Source: Pyrrhoderma lamaoense (taxonomy: Eukaryota; Basidiomycota; Agaricomycetes; Hymenochaetales; Hymenochaetaceae). Taken from it: a stretch of DNA of 64,000 bases. Made by a program: the position numbers and the translations under genes. The stretch is taken from NCBI GenBank assembly GCA_002794735.1, contig NBAZ01000006.1, forward strand, positions 124,001 to 188,000, written 5' to 3'. Position 1 is the stretch's first letter. Every line of letters begins with the position of its first letter. Positions 25,393 to 37,206 of this stretch are shown here, piece by piece. The notes below the pieces were generated by a model. It saw only the letters and a program-made list of their open reading frames with translations, was not told where the DNA came from and did not search any database.

Positions 25393-28175
25393 ATGAGTCC
25401 CTTCTTACCTCTTCAGCCAAACCCATTTCCTCCTCCTCGCGAACATAGTACATCATCCATGGCACAGGCTTTGCCTCAGTATGTGATCCCCCTTACTTCC
25501 CTAATTCTGTACTACCTTCTGACTTAATCCCCCCCCCTCCTCTCCATCACTCTGTGATGCTCTAGCGCGATTATGTACCCCCAGCACAACCCCATATTCA
25601 CTACTTGCCTCAATACTACGGTCAACCAGCTTACCCTTCCTATGCTCCCTCTCCTTATCCCGATCGTACAATCAAGACTGCAGGACCTGAACGCCGTCGG
25701 CCAAAATACACCAGAAGCAAAACTGGCTGCCTTACTTGTAGAAGGAAGAAAGTGAAGGTTCGTATAGAAGTTCTTCGTGCTATAATTTTTTTCCTTCCCC
25801 TGCGCTCTTTTGTCGTTCTCGCAGTTCCCCTCGTTACCAAGCATTGGGGAAGGGGTCTATCAAATATATTCTTCTCACTCAGATATATTGTGCTCATAAT
25901 TTCGCTTTTTTTTCTCGTATCTTCTTCTATATTGTCGACTTACGGCCTACGCAACCTTATTACCCGAAACTCAACAGTGCGACGAAGCAAAACCAAATTG
26001 TGTTCGGTGTACAAATTCGCAACTTAGCGTGAGTTCTAGATCCCCTCCCGTTTAGCTTTGTTGAACTAACTGATTGTAATTTCGTTCCATATACATCGAC
26101 AAACTATAATTGTGCAATCTTTATGTCGTTCTTTGGCTCTCGTGATTGATAATTTACCTAATTGCCATGACCGGTATCTACAAATACCCCACTGAACATT
26201 GCCACCGCGACTTGGGTTCACCGGAATCGGTCACGAAAACCTAAACTGAATTCGGATGCTCTCCGCCTTCTTCATCTTTTGATGACTTCAATGGACTACT
26301 TCTATCTCTTGTCGCACCCTATTTAAAAATGGATGAACGAATCTACTAAACTTGGATACTTATCAATACTATATCCAAACTATCGGATAACACCTGACTT
26401 TGGGCTATGCACAATTTACTCGGACATCTATATTCCTATCGGGTCCAATAGTGTACTTGGCCTGAGATTCCTCCCCAAAGAAGAAGGCACCAACAAGGAG
26501 CAATAGTAAACGTTCTTCCCCACTTGCAACAGACCCAGATGTCTCTTATTCCTCACTCTCAACCGTCTCCTCGAATGCGTCTGCCTCCTCTCTTTCTCCT
26601 ACGGAGCTTCAGCCAGCAAGTAGCATAAACGGCATGTCGGGAATTCATGGTATAAATGGCCCTAATTATCCATTAAAACAAGAAGGGTCTTCACCCCCAT
26701 TGAATCAACTTGGGTTCCCTGATCCTCAGATGGAAAATAGTCTGGAGTTGTTGCACCATTCTGGCCTTGGAGACCGAAGACATAGGTAAGTTAACAGTCA
26801 GACCTTTATTTTTGCTACCGTCCTGCTACTAGGATACCATTAAGACTTAGTCCCTATAAGACCGCAATATATGTGGCCGGACTAGGTTCTGTTCCTTATT
26901 GTTCGCACTATACTGAGGTATTAGGATCACTACTGACTGATATCTTATTTTCATGTTGATGCTACTTATCTCAATCGATTCCATTACATCGCACATCTAC
27001 TTCTTACAACATTCGATTCACTATGGGTCCCCTTACGGCTTATTTATGACAACCGTTGTAATAACATCTGCATATGTAGTGAGCCGCAACTACAGACATC
27101 TTATGCTCCATCCTCAGTTGAGGCCCGCCGTCACAGGTTGGTTTCTTGATCCTTATAGTTAAGATGATGAATATGACACTGACGTTCCTTCTTCTCATTC
27201 TCCGCTCAATCCCGAATTCCCACTTCCAAAAACTGTCATCAAATAAATTTGCAAATCGCTTTTTCTGGACCTGACTACACGCCCTTGTCTTGACGTTTAC
27301 TATTTGAATTGACGCCGTGTGCTATCTGGACATTAAGTACTGTGGCTGATATCACCGATGGACAACATCACAATCAACAAGTGTATGCGGCGGCTTCGGG
27401 TTCGTCGGTCCCAGGAGATCTGCAGAATATGGGTGGGGGGAGTGCACTAGGTCTTACTCTAAACCAGTATAATCACCCCGGTTCTAACTCAGGAACACGC
27501 CCGTCCACTCCAAATGAGTACCACCCGCTCTACTCACAACCACATATCACACATTCCCACCCGCACCACAATCACCATCAGCAACCCCCTTCAGTTGCGT
27601 ATGCTGGATTTACTCCGACGAATGCTATCAGCGTACTCCCAAACATCAGTGGTAACGGCAACTCAAGGCCATCTACTGCTGGGTCCTTGAGCATTGCACA
27701 TTCTTTACGCAGGGCATCTGCAGGGAATACGGTCGTCTCATTACCTGGAGGAACAGTTGCCGGCTCGCGGCCAAGTACAGCCGGTTCGCTTGTGTTTGGA
27801 CATCGCCCCGCGAGTGCTGCAGGTTCAATTCCAATGCACGCCTCAAATCCCGCAGTAGGTGGAGCGGATATGTCAATGGGAATGTCCCCGTTCCAATTTG
27901 ATAGTGCAGCAAATACTATGAGTACATACGGTCATGGTAGCCGACCGTCAACGGCTAATAGTGTCCCCCCAAGTGCTGCCTCGTCGCCGTATATGCGCCA
28001 AGGTACTCTCACCGGAGGAACGAGTGCAGGAACACAAGCCGGAGAAGCGTGGGCTCCGTCCCCACTCTCACAGCCGCAGCCACTAGTTGAGAGCTACTTT
28101 CCCTCAGGGATGATGCACTCACCTCCCCAAACTCAAAATCAGAACCAAGATCAGTCCCCTTTGTGGTCGTATTGA
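25393..28175 (+). CDS. Zn2Cys6 (zinc binuclear cluster) transcription factor
   Basis: Nuclear DNA-binding regulator of the fungal zinc-cluster class. Supported exons: 25393-25482, 25566-25757, 25978-26028, 26452-26785, 26833-26917, and a last exon from about 27338 to the TGA at 28173-28175. The middle (26918-27337) is unresolved. The cluster is assembled across introns: SKTGCLTCRRKKVK ends exon 2, CDEAKPNCVRC lies in exon 3, and CTWPE opens exon 4, giving all six cysteines. Two introns inside the cluster are long for this window (220 and 423 bp). A lost C in the CCCC run at 26473-26476 shifts the frame; restoring it gives CTWPE followed by PPPKKKAPTRSNSKRSS. The C-terminal 280 residues are disordered, His/Gln-rich, with repeated RPSTAGS, RPASAAGS and RPSTANS units. 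No fungal-specific TF middle-homology domain was recognised. The target genes are unknown. Confidence 0.75.
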
Positions 28176-31100
28176 GCGGTACCGATCCATTCTTTACGTG
28201 TTCTCGAGTTCCCCGTTCCACCCCGGACATAGAACCGACTCCGAAGAGGAATTCAGTATCGAGCAAACACGAACAAAGAATAAAAAGAAGTGCACTTTCT
28301 TAATGAAATGAAACGACGTGTTCCATCATGATTGATACCAGTGCCGGCCCCCGACTAGCAGCGCGGGATATGACACCTTTATTAACGTTTTTCATTTTCA
28401 ATTGTTATCAACCTTGTTCTCATATAATGTCTACCCTGCTTTCGTTTCTTTCTTTTACTGCAACTTCTAATGATCGGGTATTATTATTATTATTGTCCAT
28501 AATTCATCTTTCTTTTTCTTTTACAATTTACTTCACGCTCGTTTCTCAAAGCTATATTATAGCGATGCATACCATAAATATAGTATCATATCATACTTAT
28601 TATATCCCAGTACACGATGCTTGTAGCATTGTGTACTATTTAATCACTTATTACTCCCGACTTTGTTGATCATATCCCATTTGGTTTCTCATCAGCACTC
28701 TGATATACCCACATTGCTTATCAGGTCTTGTATATATCATTTTTTGGTTGGTACCTTGCATTTAGCATACAATTTACTTGTACTCTCCTAGCGATAAACA
28801 TAAAAATAATGAATTCTTTTGGTGTACAAGTTACGATCATATCCTGTATACTGTCCGAGTTCAAGATTGTATTACATACAAGCTAAGGCACAGCTAGTAG
28901 TTGATTTCCTAACTGACAGCTGACCAATATCTTTTGTTTACATTATTGATAGGGCCGTAAGTCCGAGCCTCGAAGTTGATCGAGACTAAAATTAACTATT
29001 GAGTCGCAAACCTGCAGAGCGGCTCAAGAAGTTTTTGGCTATGGCAACGCCCCCTTCCCTTGTCATCTACTTCAATTGTGTTGTACAGCGGGCTACAGCA
29101 GTGGAGATATATGTGATTGTATAATGTAGCAGGGGCCAATAACTGAGGCAGCAACTCTACTAAAGATATCAAGAGTACCCTTCTCAATTAACTTTGATTA
29201 TTTGACTTATAGACCCGATTTCTCGGTGACAAAGTACATTTCTTGTCGTATTTAAATATTTACAGTACTAAGACTAGATGGAGAATATGACTTGGGTTTT
29301 CATTTTGAAATTTCAGATAGAGTTATTCGATCACGAAAGATTATAGATCATAGTATATATCTGGAAGGAAAGTAGATAGGTCAGTTGTATAAGACCCGTT
29401 CCATCATTCGTTTGAGATATTCATACATCAGGACTGATATCATACTCCTTACTATTGTCCCTCGAAAACGTAGCAACAGAATCACAGAGTATATCACGGC
29501 GAAGTAGAATTTCGATTTGATGAAGGGCGGAAATCGTTTCGAAAGTATCGAAAAGGAGAATCTGTTGACTAAAGACCTAAGATGCGATCTTGAGGGACTG
29601 TGAGTAAGTATCGTTTCAACCTCATGTGAATCAATAAAATGATATTTTTTTTACCCTTCCATTTTCCTCATCACGTTTCTTTGGTATCGTTCATGATCTG
29701 AGAAATTAGAACTACTATGTTCCCGGGGTTATCGAGGATCACTAGATTTTTTGGCGCTTGATTTCATTGCTGTGATGGTATGCATGTGCCACGGTGGGAG
29801 CATGAGCAAGATCATCCATACTGGTTTTTTCTGAGGTAAACTGAGCACTAGCGCCGGAAGCTGATCTCTGGTTACGACCTATACGTACTGATGTACCAAG
29901 AAATAAGAATTACGCGAAGAAAAATTCCTGGGGTAGGATTACAATCTCTTATACCACAGAAAATACCCCTAGGTAACTACTAGTACTGCGGGTGTAAAGA
30001 AAAATGCAGTTTCCTCGCTCAAGACCTGAAGCGTTTTCGAGGTCGCAGATCGTTTAGATCGTTGTGTACAAAGAGTATCACACGGATATGTAAAAAGATT
30101 ACGTCTCCGCTAGGGACATCATGGGAGTAATACTCGCCACAATGCTTTGAGTAAACTACTCGCCTAGCTTACTGTTTATGGATTTTGTGGAATGGAAAGT
30201 CTTTTCAATTATCACGAAGTCCGTGACGAAGTGGTTTTCTTGAAACGCTCATTGTTATAGCAGTCCCCATATAAGCGGAGAAAGTCCGCCCATCGTAAGA
30301 CCAGATAAGTCTGAATGAAGAAAGAGATCTACAACTTCTAGCTTCTATCCGACTCCCTCATATTTCTCTACAGAACATTGAGTGTTTTTCGTGCAAAGAT
30401 GACTGAGAAAGGTGCACATGGGTTAGCGACAGTGACTAATACACCCATCCTAGACGGGTGATCAACCTAGTGGACATTGATAGGAGCACCTATTTATTGA
30501 TACAGTCATTATGCATCGATGACTATATTGAGTACGAAGAAACAAAAGTCCGGCAGAGAGGCAGCACCTCGGCCTTTGAATTCTGGTCTCAGATCTCCAT
30601 ACATCAGCTAACATTTATTTTCTGCGCATATATCTAAGGGCATAACGTCCTTTCTTGGGCGCTGTAACCCTCTCCTTAGCGGCATAGGTACATTTCTATT
30701 GGGTATAATTCATAAGAACTAGAAGGAAATTCAGTTTAGAATCTATCCAAGAGACCATCGGAGTATGAAATGAAAGTACTCGCGGCGACTTCAGCTTGGA
30801 GTTTCCTGTCTCACTGGTCTGGACCATGATCATGATGTTGGCATAAAATTCCGTCTTCTTCTAAGTATAAGGTTCATGCCCATTCTGGTGAGATATATGT
30901 AACTGAGACTTCCTTCATTAGATGTGTACAGCCAACCGCATTAGAAGGTGCTTTTTGATGTTCCGACGCCATACAAGTGAGACCCCCAACTACTACGGTG
31001 TATAGACTCAGTTTATCCCAAGTTAATAGCCCACTATTGGCTCTTTCTTTCAAACCCCCTATCAATTATAATTTTGAGAAGACAAGCATTAGATTCAGGC

Positions 31101-32659
31101 ATGACCTAAGCTCCTGTGGCCTCGAGGAACAACTGCTTTTTGCCAAGATAGAGTCATTCATCGCTGATTGATTCTATATCAAGGCTCCATCGTGCATGCG
31201 CAAAAAAATCTCTGAAAGGTAAGAGTTGCGGTATAATATGTTGTAAGGTCTCTATCAATCGGGAACGGTCACGTTTCCCAGATCTGACGCGCTCTATATT
31301 ATTGAGGGCCGGCCCTAAAAGGCCGTTACCAGAAATGTCAATTCACGAAACAAACATAAATATGGGTTTTCTAGAGTTTCTGATCAACTCTCCTTGATCT
31401 CACTGGTACTATGATTTAGACTTAGACTTGAGATTTTTCGTACAATCCCTCGTTGGGTAATGATAATACAGAAGTAATTAGGTCTACCTGCTACTCGCCT
31501 CTTCTCATAAATTGCGTATGAATATCATTTTTACTGCTTCAAGACAACTGCCTTCCTCATTCCAATAAATGCATATCCAGCTTTAATACATCAGATCCCA
31601 GTAGGTAATACCGAGTGCGACTGAGGGTGAAACCAACAAATTGTGGGAAGTAGCGGGTCAAAGCTAGGGAAATCAGCGCGATCATGATCGCAAGAATCAT
31701 AACTTACAGAAATGCATTGGTGTTACGTCAGTACTTCGGTGTTCCGAAACATTTGATAACATAGAGATAGTTTTACAGTTTACTTACTAACAAATACTTG
31801 CTCCCATGGTTCCATAACACTCAGTGCAAAAGTTGTCGAAAACCAAATATACGCACGCCACAGAGAAGCTGAAAGTGCGCCCTCAGGTTGTTTGTACATA
31901 TGTTTTCGTTTCAAAGTTTTCACATGGCTCTCGATATTAATAGAGTGCATGATCGAGACTACGTGCTTATTTGAGTGTGGACAGAAAGTAGACAGCAGAT
32001 GTGGACAGCTATAGAATAAATCTTATTTATAAGTTAACGGCCTTGTTGCACGGGGAGGCTGGCATTAACAACGGAACCCATCGGGGCCTGACAAAGTCTA
32101 AATATAACTAGTGCCGGATTTTGTAGTAGACCATATGTTCATAGGAGTTCATTTTTCTCCCGCCTCGAATAAAAGACATTATGCAAGAATCAACGAGGAG
32201 ACATATACAAAATAAGCCATTTCCAAGTCAAATGACAACGCGGAGAATGCGGCAGAAGTGATCCCATAGTCCATGGAAATATGGATGGATGGCAGTAGAA
32301 CGGTGCAGAAGGATTATAATCAAATCTACCCGTGTACGAATATTCCAACTGACTACTGACTGATTACGCATTTAGTAAGCTACAGTACTAAAAAATCGGA
32401 ATGCAAGGGGTTATGTATTCATTAGTAAACATTACAAATGATAAGGTACTGAAGAAAAAAATGAATAATCAAAAGAAAAAGAAATGTATAAGAAGAAAGA
32501 AACTGTCTAAAAGCCATGCCGAAATGTAGGGTAAATCATAATGACTAAATAAATATTATCTTCGGGTACTTTCATTAACAATGAAAGAAATAAACTCAAA
32601 GATTATCTCAACTCATTCGCAAATTGAATTTAGGGAACGAGTAGAGGCAAAAGAAAAAA
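28176..32659. other. 4.5-kb AT-rich intergenic region
   Basis: Starts with a T-rich stretch likely to be the 3-prime untranslated region of the zinc-cluster gene (to about 28800). Beyond that I see only short, motif-free open frames and scattered A/T runs, with no repeat array, RNA gene or transposon gene that I can support. Confidence 0.4.
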
Positions 32660-32749
32660 TGGATACATCCGGAATTGAACCGGACCCCTCTCGCAAATAA
32701 ACATCAACAATGCTAAGCGAGCGTGATAAACCAACTACACCATGTACCC
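32660..32749 (-). tRNA. tRNA-Ala (anticodon AGC) with a 15-nt intron
   Basis: Read on the minus strand, the acceptor stem GGGTACA pairs with TGTATCC, with discriminator A. The D arm contains GTGTAGTTGGTT. The anticodon stem CTCGC pairs with GCGAG around loop TTAGCA...T. The variable loop is AGGGG, and the T arm is TCCGG-TTCAATT-CCGGA. The anticodon AGC is at 32714-32712. The extra 15 nt (32710-32696) sit one base 3-prime of the anticodon, the canonical position for eukaryotic nuclear tRNA introns. The RNA would read GCU and, by wobble of inosine 34, GCC alanine codons. Confidence 0.9.
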
Positions 32750-32858
32750 GATGTTAATTTAAGTGCATACGATAATTCATCCACGTAGAGAGCCCAGTAT
32801 TTTGAGTGAATCATCCTGTCGTTGTCGGCTGTGATACTGATAGCATTGAATTTATACA

Positions 32859-34254
32859 ATGGCCACATATGCAAATACCACATTTAATGCAGCTCTATAC
32901 GCTGCTGCTCGGCCAACCTATCCGCGCCAACTTTTTGACTTCATATTTCGCTTTCATGAACTCGGAAAATCTGCTCTTTCTGGTTCAGGTACTCAAATAC
33001 ATAAATCAGGAGGAGCAAGATACAACCTTGCAGTTGATCTGGGATGTGGAACTGGTTAGCAAAAATATCCAATCGCTTGTTTTGGAAGTAGAGCTTGTAT
33101 GACTCTTATATGCTTCTGTGCAGGACAAGCAACTGTTGAATTATATCCATTCAAACGAGTTATTGGCGTTGATCCGAGCGCTAAAATGCTCCAAGGTGCC
33201 CGTCAATATGCCTCTAGTGTAATTGGGGACGTTAGATCTGGCTCAGAAACGTCGCCTAGCTCTAAACAGTTCGAGTTTGTTCAGTCTCCAGCAGAGAATC
33301 TTGAATTCTTGGAGGACGGAAGTGTAGACCTAGTAACTTCCGGTAAGCTCACGAGCGTTAACTTTAAATAAAAGAATTCATTCTTTAATGCCTTTCAACG
33401 GTCTTTTTGTTATTTATTTTTGTCGATTGTTAACATCATAGACAACTGGTTGTCTAATTAAACGAAAGTTTCGTTAATTTTACTCTTTTTTTATAGCTCA
33501 GGCAGCTCATTGGTTCAATTGGCAGAAGCTATGGCCAGAACTTGCGCGTGTTGTGCGTAAGGACGGTACTGTTGCTTTTTGGGTACGAGCGCAATCTCAT
33601 TTCTTTCCATACTTCCATCTTCATAGTTTTCGAATCCAAACTTCACTTTCTAATAATTTCAATTATAATAGATCTAATACTTTTTTACATTCTAGGGATA
33701 CTCTGAGATGCGCTTCGCTCAGTACCCAAACCTAGCTCCTCTTATCCATAGCTACCTAAAAGGGAATGATCCAGAGAATAGTATTGGACCATTCTGGGAA
33801 CAACCAGGACGAGACATACTAGATAATCATCTGCAAGACATCCCTAATCCTCATAGTAATACATTTGCAGTGGAACGAGTCTATTTCACTGGTAAATATC
33901 TCTTTCCCTTCGGGCCGTAGATAAACATTCAATTATGTTAATTACTAACTCTCAGGCGCGCATCATCCTTCCCTTCCTTCTCCTCGTCCGGTTATTCTAA
34001 GAAAGAAGATGACGTGGGAAAACCTTGAGAACTATCTTCGGTCTTACTCATCGTTTCATACTTATCAGGCTCAGAATCCAGGTGATGCGAAGAGAATGGA
34101 TGGTGATATAGTAACACGCTTCATTCGGAGTGTAAAGGAGGGAGTGAAAATGAGGAATAAAGACGATAAATATGAGGTCTCTGTCGAACAAGACGTCGAC
34201 GGAGAGATTGAAATTGAATGGCCACTGGCGCTTGTTCTGGCAAAAAAGCTATAA
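32859..34254 (+). CDS. SAM-dependent class I methyltransferase (331 aa, 5 exons)
   Basis: Exons 32859-33054, 33124-33342, 33497-33582, 33696-33891 and 33956-34254, all phase-consistent. The protein begins MATYANTTFNAALYAAARP. It shows the SAM-binding motif I VDLGCGTGQAT (about residues 58-68), motif II VIGVDPSAKML, a QSPAENL acidic-loop motif, and the post-motif strand VDLVTSAQAAHWFNW, all typical of the Methyltransf_11 group. Closest known relatives by motif are the yeast trans-aconitate methyltransferase Tmt1 and Crg1 families, which methylate small carboxylates or lipid-like drugs. The substrate here cannot be read from sequence. No signal peptide, so cytosolic. A related methyltransferase lies on the other side of the GH16 gene. 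The tRNA-Ala gene lies 110 bp upstream on the opposite strand. Confidence 0.88.
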
Positions 34255-37206
34255 AATATAATAATAAGTGAAATATGGGCTCGAAATAACAAAGGTACCT
34301 ACAAAGTAATTATCCCTCAAATTATTCTCGTTATTTTGTTATTGACAAGTTTGAGCGTAGGGATAACTGAAACAGATTTTATTTGAAATTTCCATAATAA
34401 AGCTCCGCACGGAAATAGAGTAAATAACGTCTGTCTTGTCATAGGGCTCCTTTTTCATATTTCCCTGACGGTATAGTGACGAGCGGTGACCATGTTAATT
34501 AACATCCGTTCAGAGAGGCATGTCTCATGCCAAAAATATCTGTAAGTTTTGTATGCAGGTATCACATCGGAGTTATCTCCTGTACTGAGCTCTTAGTCCA
34601 CGACAACCGGTAATACAAAGAGGATACAAATAAGAGAAAGTGAAAAAACGAAAACTTGTAGAATCTCGTACCTAGATGTTATACGTTCCGCTCTAGGAGT
34701 GTACCATCCTGAGCTCGGGGATAATAAAACTGACCTCTATTGTTTGGTAGGTCTTTACCTAAAAACATCCCACAACGCAAGAAGAAAAAGGATAATATCA
34801 CCGGAGGGCCGTGGTTGGAATCTTTTGATAGCGGAAACAGCCAGCCCGGTAAGTTTCATACCAAAAGGTATAGATGGTAGGAAACCCGAGATTAAGTGGC
34901 ATATCTACTAACATAAAGATCAGACTTAGTGTCTTCTAAGTCTAACCATTTTCCCTCTGAGAAGGAAGGCATTCAAACATTAGAGCGGCGATGAGATGGT
35001 GTCATGCAAGTACGAATAAATTTAGTATTTTTACCAAATACTGTCACGGAAGAGCGGCATACCTTACAACATCAATACGAAACCACACCCCTAAGTGATC
35101 GTAGTTATTTATCATTCACTAGTGTCTTTAGTTAGAAACGCATCTTTCATGAAGAAGGTTTCTTTGAAGTATTCAGAACTTTCTTTATGGCAGGGAAGCT
35201 TGGCCTGAGAGGGACAAAGATATGTATAGTAAAGATATACAGCTGGATTCCGAGTCTCATACACTTTGCTCCCACTGGACGCTTTCACTGCATGCTCTTA
35301 TTGAAGACAGAGTCACTGAGAGCGATCTGTATCAACCCTTACTGTGATTCTCAGACTGATGGCACCTTGCGGTACCTCACTCTCATATGTAAGTTGTGAA
35401 TAGGAGGAATGAATCTCGATTGTTGTAGCTCTCCCCCCTCCTACGTCATCCTTCCGACCCCCCCCCCCTAGTTTGGTTCCGTCCAGCCATGTACACAAAC
35501 TAGATGCAAGAAGAACGAAAAAAGTAGATATACCAGTTAATCGTCATCCTGTCCATGCTCATACCTCCCAACAATGACATCCACTAGCCATTCGATACCG
35601 CAAATAGCGCAGTACACGGTGTCAGGCAGATTTTACTGGACGGGAAAGCATAACCCAACTCACTATGTTGACGTCGTCTGTAGCCCTTAGATCAGGGGCT
35701 GTACACCAAACTATTTTCCTCCATGTATATGGGCTCAAGTAGAGTCTTACTATTCACAGTCATCCAAGAACACATGAGAGTAGATGATCTAGGGGATAAT
35801 GCCCGCTTTCAGATATACACCGTACACTAACAAGAACTACCTGAACCTGGAAAAAGGGACTCGGTTGCGTATCTCTATAAGTAAGTCTGTCGTCCTATCT
35901 GCACTCGCCGTTTAATGAGTAGCTATCAGGCGGTTGAAAAGACAGACATATTATCTAGTGTAAAGCATGTTTCGTAACAATTCAACAAATAGACGCGTTC
36001 CATAACTCATTCAAGAAGCCATTTGGAATATGGTCCAGAATAAAAGCTTGTATAATCAGCTATGAGCGGGCTTGTGGTAAATACGCCTTGCATCTTATAC
36101 TCGCAAGAGCGAAGAGACAGAAGCTAGGAGCCATGGTTGTGAGATAGAAACAATGGAGTGATTTCAGACGTCTAGGGGAACAGATGAACATGACAGGAGG
36201 AGGGGAACGCTATGCATGAAGATACGGGGGACAGTGGTGATAGCGAAGCTCGAAGCTGACTCTTAGTAGCTGAATATATCTCTATTAGGGTTTGCATTAT
36301 CGTTCTAAATCGATTGAAGGAACATCATTGCCCTTAACCTGCATCTTTTACTTACAGCGCTCGTATAAGAAGTTTGGTTTCTTGGCTATGGGATCGCAAT
36401 TTTCATCATGACGCATCACGACTCAACCTCTGACAAAGAGTCAATACCTTGTTCATATTCTCGGAGCGCTCTCAAAGAAGATATCAGAGATCCAGCGAGG
36501 ACTTTGGATCTCCATTTATGTGACATACTAGGTTTACAAAGATGATGATGATCTTCAGCCTCGTCGGCTACGTTAAGCACAGCCATTCGCTAAGTTTTGA
36601 TCCCGTTATGACGATCCAGTAAACAAGTTCAAAAGGAATTTTTTGTGGGCTGGAAAAATGTATAACAGGTATTGATTGCCGCTGAAAGAGATCATTAGGG
36701 TATGAATATTCCTCACCACAATCAATTTCTATAACTGAGCGGCATAGTCTCGCATGCCAAGTGAACAGCCCAAAAATCATGTTCAAAGATCGCTGGTGTT
36801 ATTACTGTTTCAGGTACCCCCTTCTTCTCCATTTATTCTCATTTATAAGATCATTGACTTCAGTGTAGGGAGTACACAAGAAAATCACTCGTTATTCTCT
36901 CTCCCCTGCCACTTGGGCTTTTGTCCATCAGCTGCGTGTCTGTCTTGAGTGGAGCAACATTACTTCATTCAACTCCTAATTCACAAGTTTCTAGCTTCAT
37001 CGTCATAGTTTGAAATTTCACACGCGGGCTACACGTTCCTTTCTATTTTTACTCTGCATATTTATTGGATTCCGAGGAAGGCAATATCTACCCTCGGTAC
37101 TGCAAGAGCTTCCAAAAAATAAACCCTACCCAAAGAGAGCTTTGACCCCTTGTCTTCTAACCCCCACCATTATCTTGGTATAAAAAAGCACTAAGTGTTG
37201 TGCTTC
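34255..37206. other. 3-kb intergenic region with an 11-C tract
   Basis: Nothing coding recognised. It includes a run of 11 C at 35458-35468 preceded by a CT-rich segment. The last 150 bp form the GH16 promoter. Confidence 0.4.
37179..37186 (+). promoter_or_regulatory. TATA-like element (TATAAAAA) before GH16
   Basis: TATAAAAA ends only 20 bp before the first ATG (37207) and 32 bp before the in-frame ATG at codon 5 (37219). If it is the functional TATA box, transcription would start near the first ATG, favouring translation from the second Met, which also begins the cleaner signal peptide [13 protein letters not shown]. Confidence 0.35.

Noticed and set aside
28328..28669. 113-codon hydrophobic frame after the zinc-cluster gene
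   Set aside because: T-rich 3-prime untranslated sequence gives Leu, Ser, Phe and Tyr codons; no start context or motif.
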